Assembly: GCF_040372805.1 (NCBI RefSeq)
Contig: NZ_BAABWJ010000004.1
Coordinates: 124,001 to 188,000, forward strand
Reading direction: 5' to 3'
DNA: 64,000 bases
Source: Pseudoteredinibacter isoporae_A
Lineage (GTDB): Bacteria > Pseudomonadota > Gammaproteobacteria > Pseudomonadales > Cellvibrionaceae
Shown here in pieces: positions 17,691-26,462 of the stretch; position 1 is the stretch's first letter, and every line of letters starts with the position of its first letter. The position numbers and the translations under genes were made by a program. The notes under the pieces were generated by a model. The model worked only from the letters and a program-made list of their open reading frames with translations, was not told where the DNA came from and searched no databases.

Positions 17691-19697
17691 ATGTTGAAAC
17701 GAATTTTCAAGCCCTTGTTTAACCGGTGCCACAAGCGCCCCTTCATTCAACTGTTAGGGCTCACCACCTTACTCAGTTACGTTTCTGTGCCTACCCATGC
17801 CACTCAGGAGCTCTTGCCCCTGACAGATATGGAGCCCCAGCGCAAAGTGTATCAGCAAGCGATTAAGGCGTTGAACAAGGGCGACAGTAAGCAATTCAAA
17901 CGCCTCAAGGCCATGCTGCCTCTGTACCCGCTGTACCCCGATCTTCAGTTCCGTGACATTCAGCGCCGAATTCATCGCCTACCCAAGCAAGACGTCCACG
18001 ATTTCCTGGCTGAGCAGGGAGACAATCAACTCGGCCAAAGAATGCGTTATATCTGGCTCAAGGCACTGGCTAAACGCGGCCACTGGAAGAGTTTTTTACG
18101 CGATTTTGACCACAACACCATGAAGTCGGACCGCATGCGCTGCCTCTGGGTAAGCGCCCACGCGAAAACCGGTCGAACGCTTCCCAAAGACGACGTCGCC
18201 GAACTCTGGAACGTTCCCTATTCACAAAACAAGGCCTGCGACCCCGCGTTTGCCGCCTGGAAAAAGTCTGGGGGCATTAACGATGACATTGCCTGGCAGC
18301 GCCTCCATAAGGCCATGCAGGCTCGAAAGTTGCCGCTGACCAAATATCTGGGACGCCAACTTTCACCAAAATTGCAAAAGCTGGCCGCACTCTACCGGGA
18401 AGCACACCACTACCCCGCCCGACTCAAAAACATGACCAAGTTCAGCACTAAGGATGCGAAGCTGCAAAGCAAGCTGAACCAAATTGTGCTGCATGGCTTC
18501 CGTCGCTATGCCTATAAAGATGCCAAAGCTGCCTACGGCCTCTGGTTACGATACGACAGTAAGAATCTGTTTGAAGAGAAACAACGCCAGGAAACGCTTT
18601 ATACCCTCGCCAGAAAGCTCTATCAAAAAGGTCACCGTGATGAGGCCAAGCAATTGCTGGCGCAATACAAAGTGATCGACAACACCCGGTTGATGGAATC
18701 CCTAATCCGTGAATCATTGGCGATTCAAGATTGGCACATGGTGCGCTACTGGATCGACAAGCTGCCTGAAGAAGCACGTCAATCCGAGCGCTGGCAGTAT
18801 TGGTTGGCACGAAGCCTGGAAAAAGGCGACCAACAGCCAACACCAGGATTACAAGCGGACGCGATTTACCGCAAACTCGCCCAGGAACGCAGCTTCTATG
18901 GCTTCCTGTCGGCCGATCATGTTGAACAGGAATACCAACTGCAACATGTTCCGCTCAGCGTGGACGAAGAACAAAAGCATCGCCTGCTTAATAACGCGGC
19001 CTTGCGTCGCGCGCATGAATATTTTCGCCTGGGAGACAATCTCAACGCCAATCGCGAATGGTTCAACCTCGCCCAGAAACTGGAGCAAGATGAACTAAAA
19101 GCTCTGGCGGCTCTTACTCACGATTGGCAATGGCACATTAAAACGATACAAGGTATGGCCCAGTTAAAATACTGGGACGACCTGGATATGCGTTTCCCTC
19201 TGGCATACAAAGATGAACTGAAAAAAGCCGCGGACGCGACCAAAGTCAAACAAACACTTCTCTACGCCATCGCGCGACAGGAGAGCGCTTTTGCTGCTCA
19301 AGCGCGTTCCTCAGCTGGCGCCATGGGACTGATGCAACTTATGCCGGCAACGGCCAAGCAAACCGCAAAAAAAATTGGCGTGAAGTATCGTTACAAAGAT
19401 CTGTACAAACCCAGTTCCAATATTCGCTTAGGCAGCAATTATCTAAACCAGTTATTGCAACGATTTAATGGCAACCGTGCACTTGCCGCTGCAGCGTATA
19501 ATGCCGGCCCAAATCGAGTTGATCGCTGGTTGAAGAAAGCCTCAGCAAATCTGGAATTAGACAGCTGGATTGAAACCATCCCCTATCGCGAGACACGCGG
19601 TTACGTACAGAACGTTTTATCCTATTCGGTGATCTACGCGTATCGCATGGGTGACAAAGGACGCTTAATCCACAGCAATGAATTGATCGTCAACTGA
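17691..19697 (+). CDS. slt: Soluble lytic murein transglycosylase
   Basis: 668 residues, similar to E. coli Slt70. An N-terminal signal-like segment (FIQLLGLTTLLSYVSVPTHA) directs it to the periplasm. The long alpha-superhelical U and L domains fill residues to about 480. The catalytic SLT domain follows, with the active Glu in AIARQESAFAAQARSSAGAM, then GLMQLMPATAKQTAKKIG and AAAYNAGPNRVDRWL. It cleaves peptidoglycan to 1,6-anhydromuropeptides. This is the second transglycosylase in the window, along with mltD. Confidence 0.94.
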   Translation: MLKRIFKPLFNRCHKRPFIQLLGLTTLLSYVSVPTHATQELLPLTDMEPQRKVYQQAIKALNKGDSKQFKRLKAMLPLYPLYPDLQFRDIQRRIHRLPKQDVHDFLAEQGDNQLGQRMRYIWLKALAKRGHWKSFLRDFDHNTMKSDRMRCLWVSAHAKTGRTLPKDDVAELWNVPYSQNKACDPAFAAWKKSGGINDDIAWQRLHKAMQARKLPLTKYLGRQLSPKLQKLAALYREAHHYPARLKNMTKFSTKDAKLQSKLNQIVLHGFRRYAYKDAKAAYGLWLRYDSKNLFEEKQRQETLYTLARKLYQKGHRDEAKQLLAQYKVIDNTRLMESLIRESLAIQDWHMVRYWIDKLPEEARQSERWQYWLARSLEKGDQQPTPGLQADAIYRKLAQERSFYGFLSADHVEQEYQLQHVPLSVDEEQKHRLLNNAALRRAHEYFRLGDNLNANREWFNLAQKLEQDELKALAALTHDWQWHIKTIQGMAQLKYWDDLDMRFPLAYKDELKKAADATKVKQTLLYAIARQESAFAAQARSSAGAMGLMQLMPATAKQTAKKIGVKYRYKDLYKPSSNIRLGSNYLNQLLQRFNGNRALAAAAYNAGPNRVDRWLKKASANLELDSWIETIPYRETRGYVQNVLSYSVIYAYRMGDKGRLIHSNELIVN

Positions 19698-19720
19698 CAT
19701 TCAAAAATTGCGCCTGCCCT

Positions 19721-19969
19721 CTAGCTTAACTGGCCCTGTAGAAACTCCAGCAATTGCTGCTGATCAAAGGGCCAGCCAATTTCGGCACCGTTTTCACTGG
19801 CAATAACAGGAATGCGAATTCCATAACGCTCGACCAGCTCTTCACTGTCAGCAATATCCACTTCTCGCAACGCCACGCCTAAAATTTCAGCACAGGGCCA
19901 AAATACGGATTTGGCCTGCTCACATAAATGACAGCCAGCAGTGGTATAGAGAATAAAATCGGTCGGCAT
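19721..19969 (-). CDS. Glutaredoxin-like small thioredoxin-fold protein
   Basis: 82 residues from ATG; a GTG start four codons earlier is possible. The thioredoxin fold is indicated by FILYTTAGCHLCEQAKSVF with a CHLC redox pair, a mid-sequence IRIPVIASENGAEIGWPF carrying the cis-Pro, and a C-terminal QLLEFLQGQL helix. It belongs to the DUF836/glutaredoxin-2-like group that often appears as a single small gene. The substrate is unknown. Confidence 0.82.
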   Translation of the reverse strand: MPTDFILYTTAGCHLCEQAKSVFWPCAEILGVALREVDIADSEELVERYGIRIPVIASENGAEIGWPFDQQQLLEFLQGQLS

Positions 19970-20045
19970 AAGACGGGGCACGCTTTCAAATAAAAACGCT
20001 ATTCTACCTTGAAAACCTGGTGCAGGCAGCTGTGGAAAAACACAC

Positions 20046-21407
20046 TTAACTCAATAAGGCTTTTAAAAAGCTCCGCTGCTCATCGCTTGCTTCTTCTCGG
20101 CTTGCTTCCATTAGATCCGGTAACAATTCCAATGACAAGCCTTTGTGAGACAGGTCGCGAGTCGCCGACAGCAATTCTTCAGCATACTGTTGCAAGGTGG
20201 AAACCGGACTGCCCACCGACTGCCAAGGGCTGCCCTGGGGTTCAATCGCCTGATAAGCCGCAACCTGTCGAACGGAGGTACTCTGCTGCAAGTTCAAACT
20301 GAACTGGGCAATTTCCTCTCCGTTGTAGCCGAGACTCAACGCCTGGTCAAACGCTTGGGCCACATCGCCCTCATAAAAGTTTTCCGCCAGGTCCAAAACC
20401 TGATCGAATAATTCAGTAAACGCCTGCCATTCACCCTCATCAATATCGCCTTTGATATTCAACAAAGCGGCATAGTCTTCACTGGAATTAAAAGACGCGG
20501 AAGAAAATTCACTACCACCGTTATTCAGATGATGCTGCTGTTCCTGATAACGAATAAGGCTCGCGGCATCGATACTGATGGTATCGCCATCTTGAGTTTG
20601 AACCTCAAACTGAAATGTACGACTGCGACTGTAATCCAATTCATAAGCCTGATATTCGGCAGCTGGCGCCTGCAAACGTTCGGGTGCTTGCAATGGCTGC
20701 CCCCGTGACACAATACTGGAAAGCTGTTCCTGGCGAGAGGCGCTGACCGACGCTGTGACTGTTGACGGAGCAGCACGACTAACGGATTCATCATTGGCCG
20801 CAACAGGCCCGGCGTCTTTCACTCTATCCGATGCAGAGGCCAAGGGAGAGACCAGTTCATAGTCGTCAGCCAAATCAGCAATACCTTCGTGCACGCGTTG
20901 ATAGGTCTCACCGATATCCGCTTCCACTTTTTTATTCAACAGGTTCAGATCTTTGAGCATGTTGCTGGCCTCACCAAAACCGCGCTTGAAGCCTTTCAGC
21001 CCCGCCTCCAGGCGAGATTGCAGCTGCTCCTGAGTCGCACCATTCTCCTTGTCCTGCTCCAAACGATTCGCAATAAACCCTAGAATACTGTCAGCTACCG
21101 CTTCAGCAGAATGACCTTTATCTGAGGACTGAGCTGTCGACAGTTTGACACTGCTCTGCGAACTGGAAGAATACTGGCTGACAGCCAAGCGCCGCTCGAA
21201 CAAAGCAAAACTTTGCTCATCGCTGTAGCGCTGAACTTGTAACTCAACGACCCGGCCCTTGGCTTTACCGGCAGATTCCCCTCGATGCTCACGGGGCTCA
21301 TGGGTGCCCTCACTCTCGACATGCGTGTCACGAGAGGCGTTAGAACCTCGATACAGAAGAGACTCTTGCAGGAAAGATGAGCTACTTTGGGCGTATTGAA
21401 CAATCAT
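20046..21407 (-). CDS. DUF5610-like protein of unknown function
   Basis: 453 residues from the ATG at 21405-21407; a TTG start at 21482 would add 25 residues and sits in a hairpin, so I prefer the ATG. The N-terminal part is Ser/Gln-rich (YAQSSSSFLQESLL). The middle (AVADSILGFIANRLEQDKE; GLKGFKRGFGEASNMLKDL) resembles the DUF5610 domain. The C-terminal part (FQFEVQTQDGDTISIDAASL; GDIDEGEWQAFTELFDQVLD; DVAQAFDQALSLGYNGEEIA) is acidic and helical. No signal peptide. It follows the FHA gene on the same strand and may be its partner; function unknown. Confidence 0.6.
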   Translation of the reverse strand: MIVQYAQSSSSFLQESLLYRGSNASRDTHVESEGTHEPREHRGESAGKAKGRVVELQVQRYSDEQSFALFERRLAVSQYSSSSQSSVKLSTAQSSDKGHSAEAVADSILGFIANRLEQDKENGATQEQLQSRLEAGLKGFKRGFGEASNMLKDLNLLNKKVEADIGETYQRVHEGIADLADDYELVSPLASASDRVKDAGPVAANDESVSRAAPSTVTASVSASRQEQLSSIVSRGQPLQAPERLQAPAAEYQAYELDYSRSRTFQFEVQTQDGDTISIDAASLIRYQEQQHHLNNGGSEFSSASFNSSEDYAALLNIKGDIDEGEWQAFTELFDQVLDLAENFYEGDVAQAFDQALSLGYNGEEIAQFSLNLQQSTSVRQVAAYQAIEPQGSPWQSVGSPVSTLQQYAEELLSATRDLSHKGLSLELLPDLMEASREEASDEQRSFLKALLS

Positions 21408-21487
21408 GGTGGCCACCAAGAGGGATGAATCATTAACCTCTTTAACGGCCGCAAGAGCGATATCTAAAATTTTCAGGATCAACGGCC

Positions 21488-21508
21488 AGCCCCTTGGCTC
21501 AAGGGGCT
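21488..21508. repeat. Hairpin between the FHA and DUF5610-like genes
   Basis: AGCCCCTTG and CAAGGGGCT are perfect 9-bp arms with a GCT loop, in the intergenic space of two co-directional genes. No T run follows on either strand, so it may attenuate or process the transcript rather than end it. Confidence 0.5.
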
Positions 21509-21533
21509 AACACAGGATTAAGGTAAGATCTGC

Positions 21534-22442
21534 TCAGATAAGGTTAGTAAATTTTGCAGCGAGCGCCGCCAGTGCCACGAGAGCCGCGGTGATCAATAAG
21601 ACGCTCATACCGGAGCCGCCCTTTTTATCCCCAGAAGACTCTGCGTGCTCGGGCGTCTTATCCAGTTGAGGCCGAGCTTTTTGTAAATCAGGAACGGTGG
21701 CCGAAGAGGCCTCTTCCGGTGCTGCGGCCTTGGTTCTCGCCGGACGTGCAATGGTTGGATTCACCGCTGCGCGTAACAGGGTTTTATCCACGGTTTCAGC
21801 CGGCCCCAGAACACCAAAGCTCAAGCTGTCGAAGGCCAGCTCATCACCACGTCGAACCCGAGCCTCTTCAACTCGCACCCCATTCAGAAAGGTACCGTTT
21901 GATGAACCTAAATCGCGAACGTACAGAGCCCCCTGGTCGATAAACAGGCGGGCGTGCTGACGAGATAAATGCGCAGCGGCCAGAACGATGTCACATTCAC
22001 TTGAACGCCCAACGACCGTTTGTTCAGATAAGGTATACACACGATCAGATAATGCTGAGTGATTCGCCTTTAAGGCCCACTCCTGTTTATTGCTTTGGGC
22101 TGGCTGCGCACCCAGGTTAACCTGTTTGACTTCGCGGCGCTCCAACTTCGGGTCCACCACATCCATCACCACCGATGCGATAGACAATTTATCGCCGGTG
22201 TTTAATTCGCACATGTCGCCTTCATTAATGGGGCGTCCATTAATCTCTATCAAAGGCCCCATGGCACGAAGACGTAAACTCTCTCCACTGATATCAACGA
22301 CAGCATGTTGCTTCTTTAAACCGTCATCATTGAGCACAAGTTGACATTCTTTGGCAGTACCAATAACTAAACGAGGTTCAACCAACCACACCTCATGTAA
22401 ACCCGAGCTTTGGGATTGATTGCGTAAACGCAGTTTTAGCAT
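21534..22442 (-). CDS. Membrane-anchored protein with two FHA domains
   Basis: 302 residues. FHA 1 (about 20-95) is degenerate: the usual Gly-Arg is replaced in VIGTAKECQLVL. FHA 2 (about 135-212) is canonical, with VVGRSSECDIVL, LSRQHARLF and DLGSSNGTFLNG, so it should bind phosphothreonine peptides. A Pro/Ala-rich linker leads to one C-terminal membrane helix (about 278-298). The domains face the cytoplasm if the tail anchors in the inner membrane. The gene is divergent from a PP2C phosphatase and Ser/Thr kinase pair, which suggests it reads the kinase's marks. Confidence 0.88.
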   Translation of the reverse strand: MLKLRLRNQSQSSGLHEVWLVEPRLVIGTAKECQLVLNDDGLKKQHAVVDISGESLRLRAMGPLIEINGRPINEGDMCELNTGDKLSIASVVMDVVDPKLERREVKQVNLGAQPAQSNKQEWALKANHSALSDRVYTLSEQTVVGRSSECDIVLAAAHLSRQHARLFIDQGALYVRDLGSSNGTFLNGVRVEEARVRRGDELAFDSLSFGVLGPAETVDKTLLRAAVNPTIARPARTKAAAPEEASSATVPDLQKARPQLDKTPEHAESSGDKKGGSGMSVLLITAALVALAALAAKFTNLI

Positions 22443-22912
22443 TCTATGTTCTCTATGTTAGTTTCCCTGATGCAGGACACCCTTGAACCTGAGCCTGGCC
22501 GCATTACGCCAGCCAAGTTCCACCCTTGCAATTAAGACATAAAACAGTCACTTAGCCAATTTTACGAGAATAGCCTTTAAATTATGAGACATGCCCTGCA
22601 TTCTAGCCTATGAACTTTGCATTTTTAATATTAATGTATTAATACCCTATTGGCATAAGGCAAAGGTAGCTGGACTGATATCGATTAGCCATTACCAGAA
22701 TTAACTAAAACCCTGCTAAATCACTGGTTAAGTTTGGCAGGCTTGTTAAGCCACCGTATCAAAACAACATGCTATGTTGAGTATGTACAAAGTCGGAAAG
22801 AATCAACAGGAAGCGGTCCCATTAGCAGTTACAACCCCCCACATTCAAACGTCATCGTGCCGGGAAGCCGCCCAATTCAAGGAATAGATATCAGTGTTGT
22901 ACGGGCAATAGC
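22443..22912. other. Divergent intergenic region between FHA and phosphatase genes
   Basis: 470 bp, locally AT-rich. It contains a direct repeat TATTAATG/TATTAATA at 22629-22644 and presumably holds both divergent promoters, which I cannot place with confidence. No gene is seen. Confidence 0.45.
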
Positions 22913-23785
22913 ATGCAATTAAGTTGGACATCTCGCAGCCACCCGGGCTGTTTAAGACAAAACAATGAAGACTATGTCGCCTGCATGGGCGATCAAGGGC
23001 TATGGTTGCTGGCTGATGGCATGGGAGGTCATCAGGCAGGCGAAGTCGCGGCACAACTGGCGTGTCAGATTGTCAGCCAATCGATTCGAACAGGAAGCGA
23101 CCCCAAAGAAGCCTTCAGCCTCGCCCATCAGTTGATTTTGGATCAATCTGAAGGACAGCAAAGCGGCATGGGCTCGACCTTGATTTGCCTCCAACAGTTG
23201 AATGATGAGCAATTTCAAATCAGCTGGGTGGGTGACAGCCGAGCTTATCGCTGGCGCAATGGTGAGCTTGAACAACTTAGCCGCGACCACTCCTATGTGC
23301 AGAGCCTGATTGACGCCGGTCAAATTACACCGGACCAGGCACGGGAGCACCCGGAGAAAAACATCATCACCCAATGTCTCGGCGCGATTGAATACGACGC
23401 GATTGAAGTGGAATCCCTGAACAGCTTTTGGCTCCCCGGCGACCTCATTATTTTATGCAGCGACGGTCTAAATGATGAGTTACACGACAGCGAGATCGCC
23501 AGAATTTTGTCACAAAGTGATGACACTGAGCAGCAACTGCTAGACTTGGAAAATGCAGCGCTCGATTCTGGCGGCAAAGACAACATCAGCATGGTAGGTG
23601 TGAGCTATGGAGACCTCAAAAGTCAGCGCACTCGCCCCCTGAATCGAAGCAAGCGCCGTAATAAAAGTGAAGTACCCGACAGTTTGGACTTTGAAAGGGC
23701 CGGTAGGTATAGCTCGACACCGGTTCTGGCATTTATATTGCTATCCGTCGTTCTTATAGCCGCCAGTGCCCTATGGTTTTGGTAG
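22913..23785 (+). CDS. PP2C-type Ser/Thr protein phosphatase with C-terminal membrane anchor
   Basis: 290 residues. PPM/PP2C metal motifs are complete: RQNNEDYV, LLADGMGGHQAGE (Asp35), GSTLICL, SWVGDSRAYRW, LCSDGLNDEL (Asp184) and GGKDNIS (Asp223). After a basic linker (RSKRRNKSE) comes one hydrophobic helix at 270-289 ending the protein, so the enzyme is tethered to the membrane with the catalytic domain inside. It is 48 bp ahead of the kinase gene and surely part of one operon; the pair should reverse each other. Related stand-alone enzymes (PppA, Stp1) usually lack the anchor. Confidence 0.92.
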   Translation: MQLSWTSRSHPGCLRQNNEDYVACMGDQGLWLLADGMGGHQAGEVAAQLACQIVSQSIRTGSDPKEAFSLAHQLILDQSEGQQSGMGSTLICLQQLNDEQFQISWVGDSRAYRWRNGELEQLSRDHSYVQSLIDAGQITPDQAREHPEKNIITQCLGAIEYDAIEVESLNSFWLPGDLIILCSDGLNDELHDSEIARILSQSDDTEQQLLDLENAALDSGGKDNISMVGVSYGDLKSQRTRPLNRSKRRNKSEVPDSLDFERAGRYSSTPVLAFILLSVVLIAASALWFW

Positions 23786-23833
23786 AAAAACATGAACACC
23801 TTGAGTCATCTTGAAACCCACTGATTAACAACG

Positions 23834-26236
23834 ATGCAGATTCCCGGATTTCAAATTACCCGAAAGATCAGCCAGGGAGGCATGTCATCCGTTTATCTCG
23901 CCATACAGCAGAGTATTGGCCGAGAGGTCGCGCTCAAAGTTATGAGCCCTACCCTCGCTCAGGACCCTCATTTCAGTGAGCGTTTCCAGCGTGAAGCCAC
24001 AATCGTTGGCCAGCTTTCACACCCTAACATTATTGGTATTTACGACATCGGCAAATACCAGGGTCTCAACTACATCGCCATGGATTACCTGGCCAAGGGC
24101 TCTTTGAGCCAAAGACTGCGCAAAGGCATCAGCGGCCTGGAAGCGGTCAAAATCCTGAAGCAGCTCGCCGGCGCCCTGGCCCACGCACACCATTGTGGCT
24201 ATGTGCATCGGGATATAAAGCCTGAGAACGTACTGTTTCGGGGCGACGACAGCGCCGTTCTGAGTGACTTTGGCGTTGCAAAGGCCATTAAACAAAACCT
24301 GGGCGTGACCCATGCCGGTACGGTTCTGGGCACCCCAAACTACATGAGTCCGGAACAGGCGAAAGGCCAACCCTGCGATGGCCGTTCTGACCTATACAGC
24401 CTCGGCGTGATGTTCTATGAAATGCTGTCAGGCAAGCTGCCTTTTCAAGCTGAAGAAGCTGTCGCCATCGCCATTAAGCATCTGACGGCACCGATTCCCA
24501 AACTACCCACCCAACATGCCCTGTTTCAACCCTTACTGGAAGACTTGCTGGCCAAGAACCCTGATGAGCGTATTCAATCCGGCGAAGAACTGATCGAGCG
24601 AATTGAAATCCTTGAAAGTGGATTGCAAATTCCCAAGATCAACTACAGCTCACTGAGTGGTTCCAAAGAACTTCAACTCGGCACTTTTCAACGCCTGCAG
24701 GCTTTCGTATTTTTGATGGGGCAAAAACTCAGCGTTTTATTTCCTCGAAAACACAGCCCTGCTGATTTGATTCAACAGGCAAGCCGATATACCACCGCCA
24801 TCAACGAAAAACACACATCGGAATCCGAAAACGATCTCGAAGCGCCGGCGGAAAACAGCGGCAATCAAAGCCAGCTACCCAAGGTATTCACCTTCGCAAG
24901 CGCACTTTGTTTGTTGGCCTTCACGGTCTACTACAACAGTTCTAACAACGATGTCTCCGCGGTGCCGACTGAAAATCAACGTGTCGCTGCACAACAGACA
25001 TTGAAAGACGTCGAACCAAATTTGGGGGATACAGAAAAAGCGCTAGAACCATTTATTGCCACGCCCGTGGACACGTCGAATGATGAACCCTCGCTGGCGC
25101 TCAACACAGTGCCAGACACTGAATTGACGGCGAATGATTTCAACACAAAAACGTTCAACACCCCAAGTGTCAATGCCGAAGCCCCTGCGGGAGAAGCCCT
25201 CTCATTGACTGCACAGCCAGCCACCAGAGAAGCCGTCGAAGCCTCACTTGCAGAGGCAGTTGCGGAAGCTCCAAAAGATGTCGAAGACACCTACCCATTG
25301 ACGATCAGCAGCACGCCCAAGGCTGACCGTATTCGCATCCTGAATATCAAACCCAGGTACAAGGCCGGTATCTCTCTGGCCGCAGGAAGCTATCTGGTCG
25401 AGATAAGCAAGCGTAAATTTAAGACATTAAAACGTTGGATTAAGGTCAGCGATAAAGCGATTAATCAACATTACAATCTGGAAAAATTATTCGAAGCCGG
25501 AGAAACCTTCAGTGACCCTCTGGATAACTACCAGTCTGCTCCGGAAATGATTGTGGTGCCCACCGGCAGTTTCAGCATGGGCAGTAAGGCCAAGGCAAAC
25601 AGTCTTCCTATTCGTCAAGTTACCATCGCGGATCATTTTGCCGTCAGTCGATTTGAAATCAGCTTTGCGGACTATCAAACCTATCTGGACGATACCCAAC
25701 AAAAGACCAAAACTCCCGATGACAATAATTGGGGGCGAGGAAACCGCCCCGTAATCAATATCAACTGGCATGAAGCCGTTGCCTACACAGAATGGTTGAG
25801 TAAAAAAACCGGCCGGGTGTATCGCCTGCTGAGCGAAGCCGAGTGGGAGTACATCGCCCGAGCCAATCGTGCCGGTAACTATTGGTGGCCTCAGAACAGC
25901 CGCCGAATGGCCAACTGCCGACGCGGTTGCAACAGCGAATTTGCAAAGTTATTTGGCAGCCAAACCGCCCCTCTGGGGTATTATCCCGCCAATCCTTTTG
26001 GAATCTATGACACCTCTGGCAATGTTGCCGAGTGGGTCATGGATTGCTACACCGACCATTATCTTGGCGCCAGCACCACTGCTGAGCCCAGAAAGAGCGC
26101 TCAGTGCCTACAGAAAACCGTTCGCGGTGGATCGCACAGTGACAATGTTGAAAGCATCAGCAGCCACAGCCGTGGCGGTATAGACAGCCTTCACCGCAGT
26201 GCCAACATTGGATTTCGCATCCTCGCAGAACTGTAA
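23834..26236 (+). CDS. Ser/Thr protein kinase fused to PEGA-like and SUMF1 (FGE-sulfatase) domains
   Basis: 800 residues. The Hanks-type kinase domain is at 1-260: glycine loop ISQGGMSSVYLA, Lys35 in VALKVM, HRDIKPENVLF (Asp127), DFG at 145-147, GTPNYMSPEQAKG and DLYSLGVMFYEML. One membrane helix lies at 351-368, so the remainder is periplasmic. A Ser/Thr/Glu-rich spacer leads to a PEGA-like beta domain (about 487-548) and a SUMF1/FGE-sulfatase domain (570-800: MIVVPTGSFSMGS; EAEWEYIARA; GNVAEWVMDCYTDHY; VRGGSHSDN; NIGFRIL). The SUMF1 part probably senses or binds a ligand, as the paired FGE cysteines are not evident. It is transcribed with the phosphatase. Confidence 0.9.
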   Translation: MQIPGFQITRKISQGGMSSVYLAIQQSIGREVALKVMSPTLAQDPHFSERFQREATIVGQLSHPNIIGIYDIGKYQGLNYIAMDYLAKGSLSQRLRKGISGLEAVKILKQLAGALAHAHHCGYVHRDIKPENVLFRGDDSAVLSDFGVAKAIKQNLGVTHAGTVLGTPNYMSPEQAKGQPCDGRSDLYSLGVMFYEMLSGKLPFQAEEAVAIAIKHLTAPIPKLPTQHALFQPLLEDLLAKNPDERIQSGEELIERIEILESGLQIPKINYSSLSGSKELQLGTFQRLQAFVFLMGQKLSVLFPRKHSPADLIQQASRYTTAINEKHTSESENDLEAPAENSGNQSQLPKVFTFASALCLLAFTVYYNSSNNDVSAVPTENQRVAAQQTLKDVEPNLGDTEKALEPFIATPVDTSNDEPSLALNTVPDTELTANDFNTKTFNTPSVNAEAPAGEALSLTAQPATREAVEASLAEAVAEAPKDVEDTYPLTISSTPKADRIRILNIKPRYKAGISLAAGSYLVEISKRKFKTLKRWIKVSDKAINQHYNLEKLFEAGETFSDPLDNYQSAPEMIVVPTGSFSMGSKAKANSLPIRQVTIADHFAVSRFEISFADYQTYLDDTQQKTKTPDDNNWGRGNRPVININWHEAVAYTEWLSKKTGRVYRLLSEAEWEYIARANRAGNYWWPQNSRRMANCRRGCNSEFAKLFGSQTAPLGYYPANPFGIYDTSGNVAEWVMDCYTDHYLGASTTAEPRKSAQCLQKTVRGGSHSDNVESISSHSRGGIDSLHRSANIGFRILAEL

Positions 26237-26462
26237 TTCCTGCAATATTTAGCAGGCTTGCCCGCCCTTTCCTAAAACTCCAGCCTACTGCCATACAGAT
26301 TTACAGCAACAACATCCCCTTTTTTCAGACGCCCTACAACATCGAATTATTCATCTACACTCAAAATAAAGGCAGCGGAAATAAGGCGTCGTCAAACGAA
26401 GACAATCCCAGTTTTCTATTTCCCTCGAAATACAGATAAACGGCTTATATCCGGAGGCTTAG

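Noticed and set aside
20046..26236. Type VI secretion cluster
   Set aside because: Only the kinase, phosphatase and FHA components are present; no sheath, baseplate, Hcp, VgrG or ClpV gene was found.
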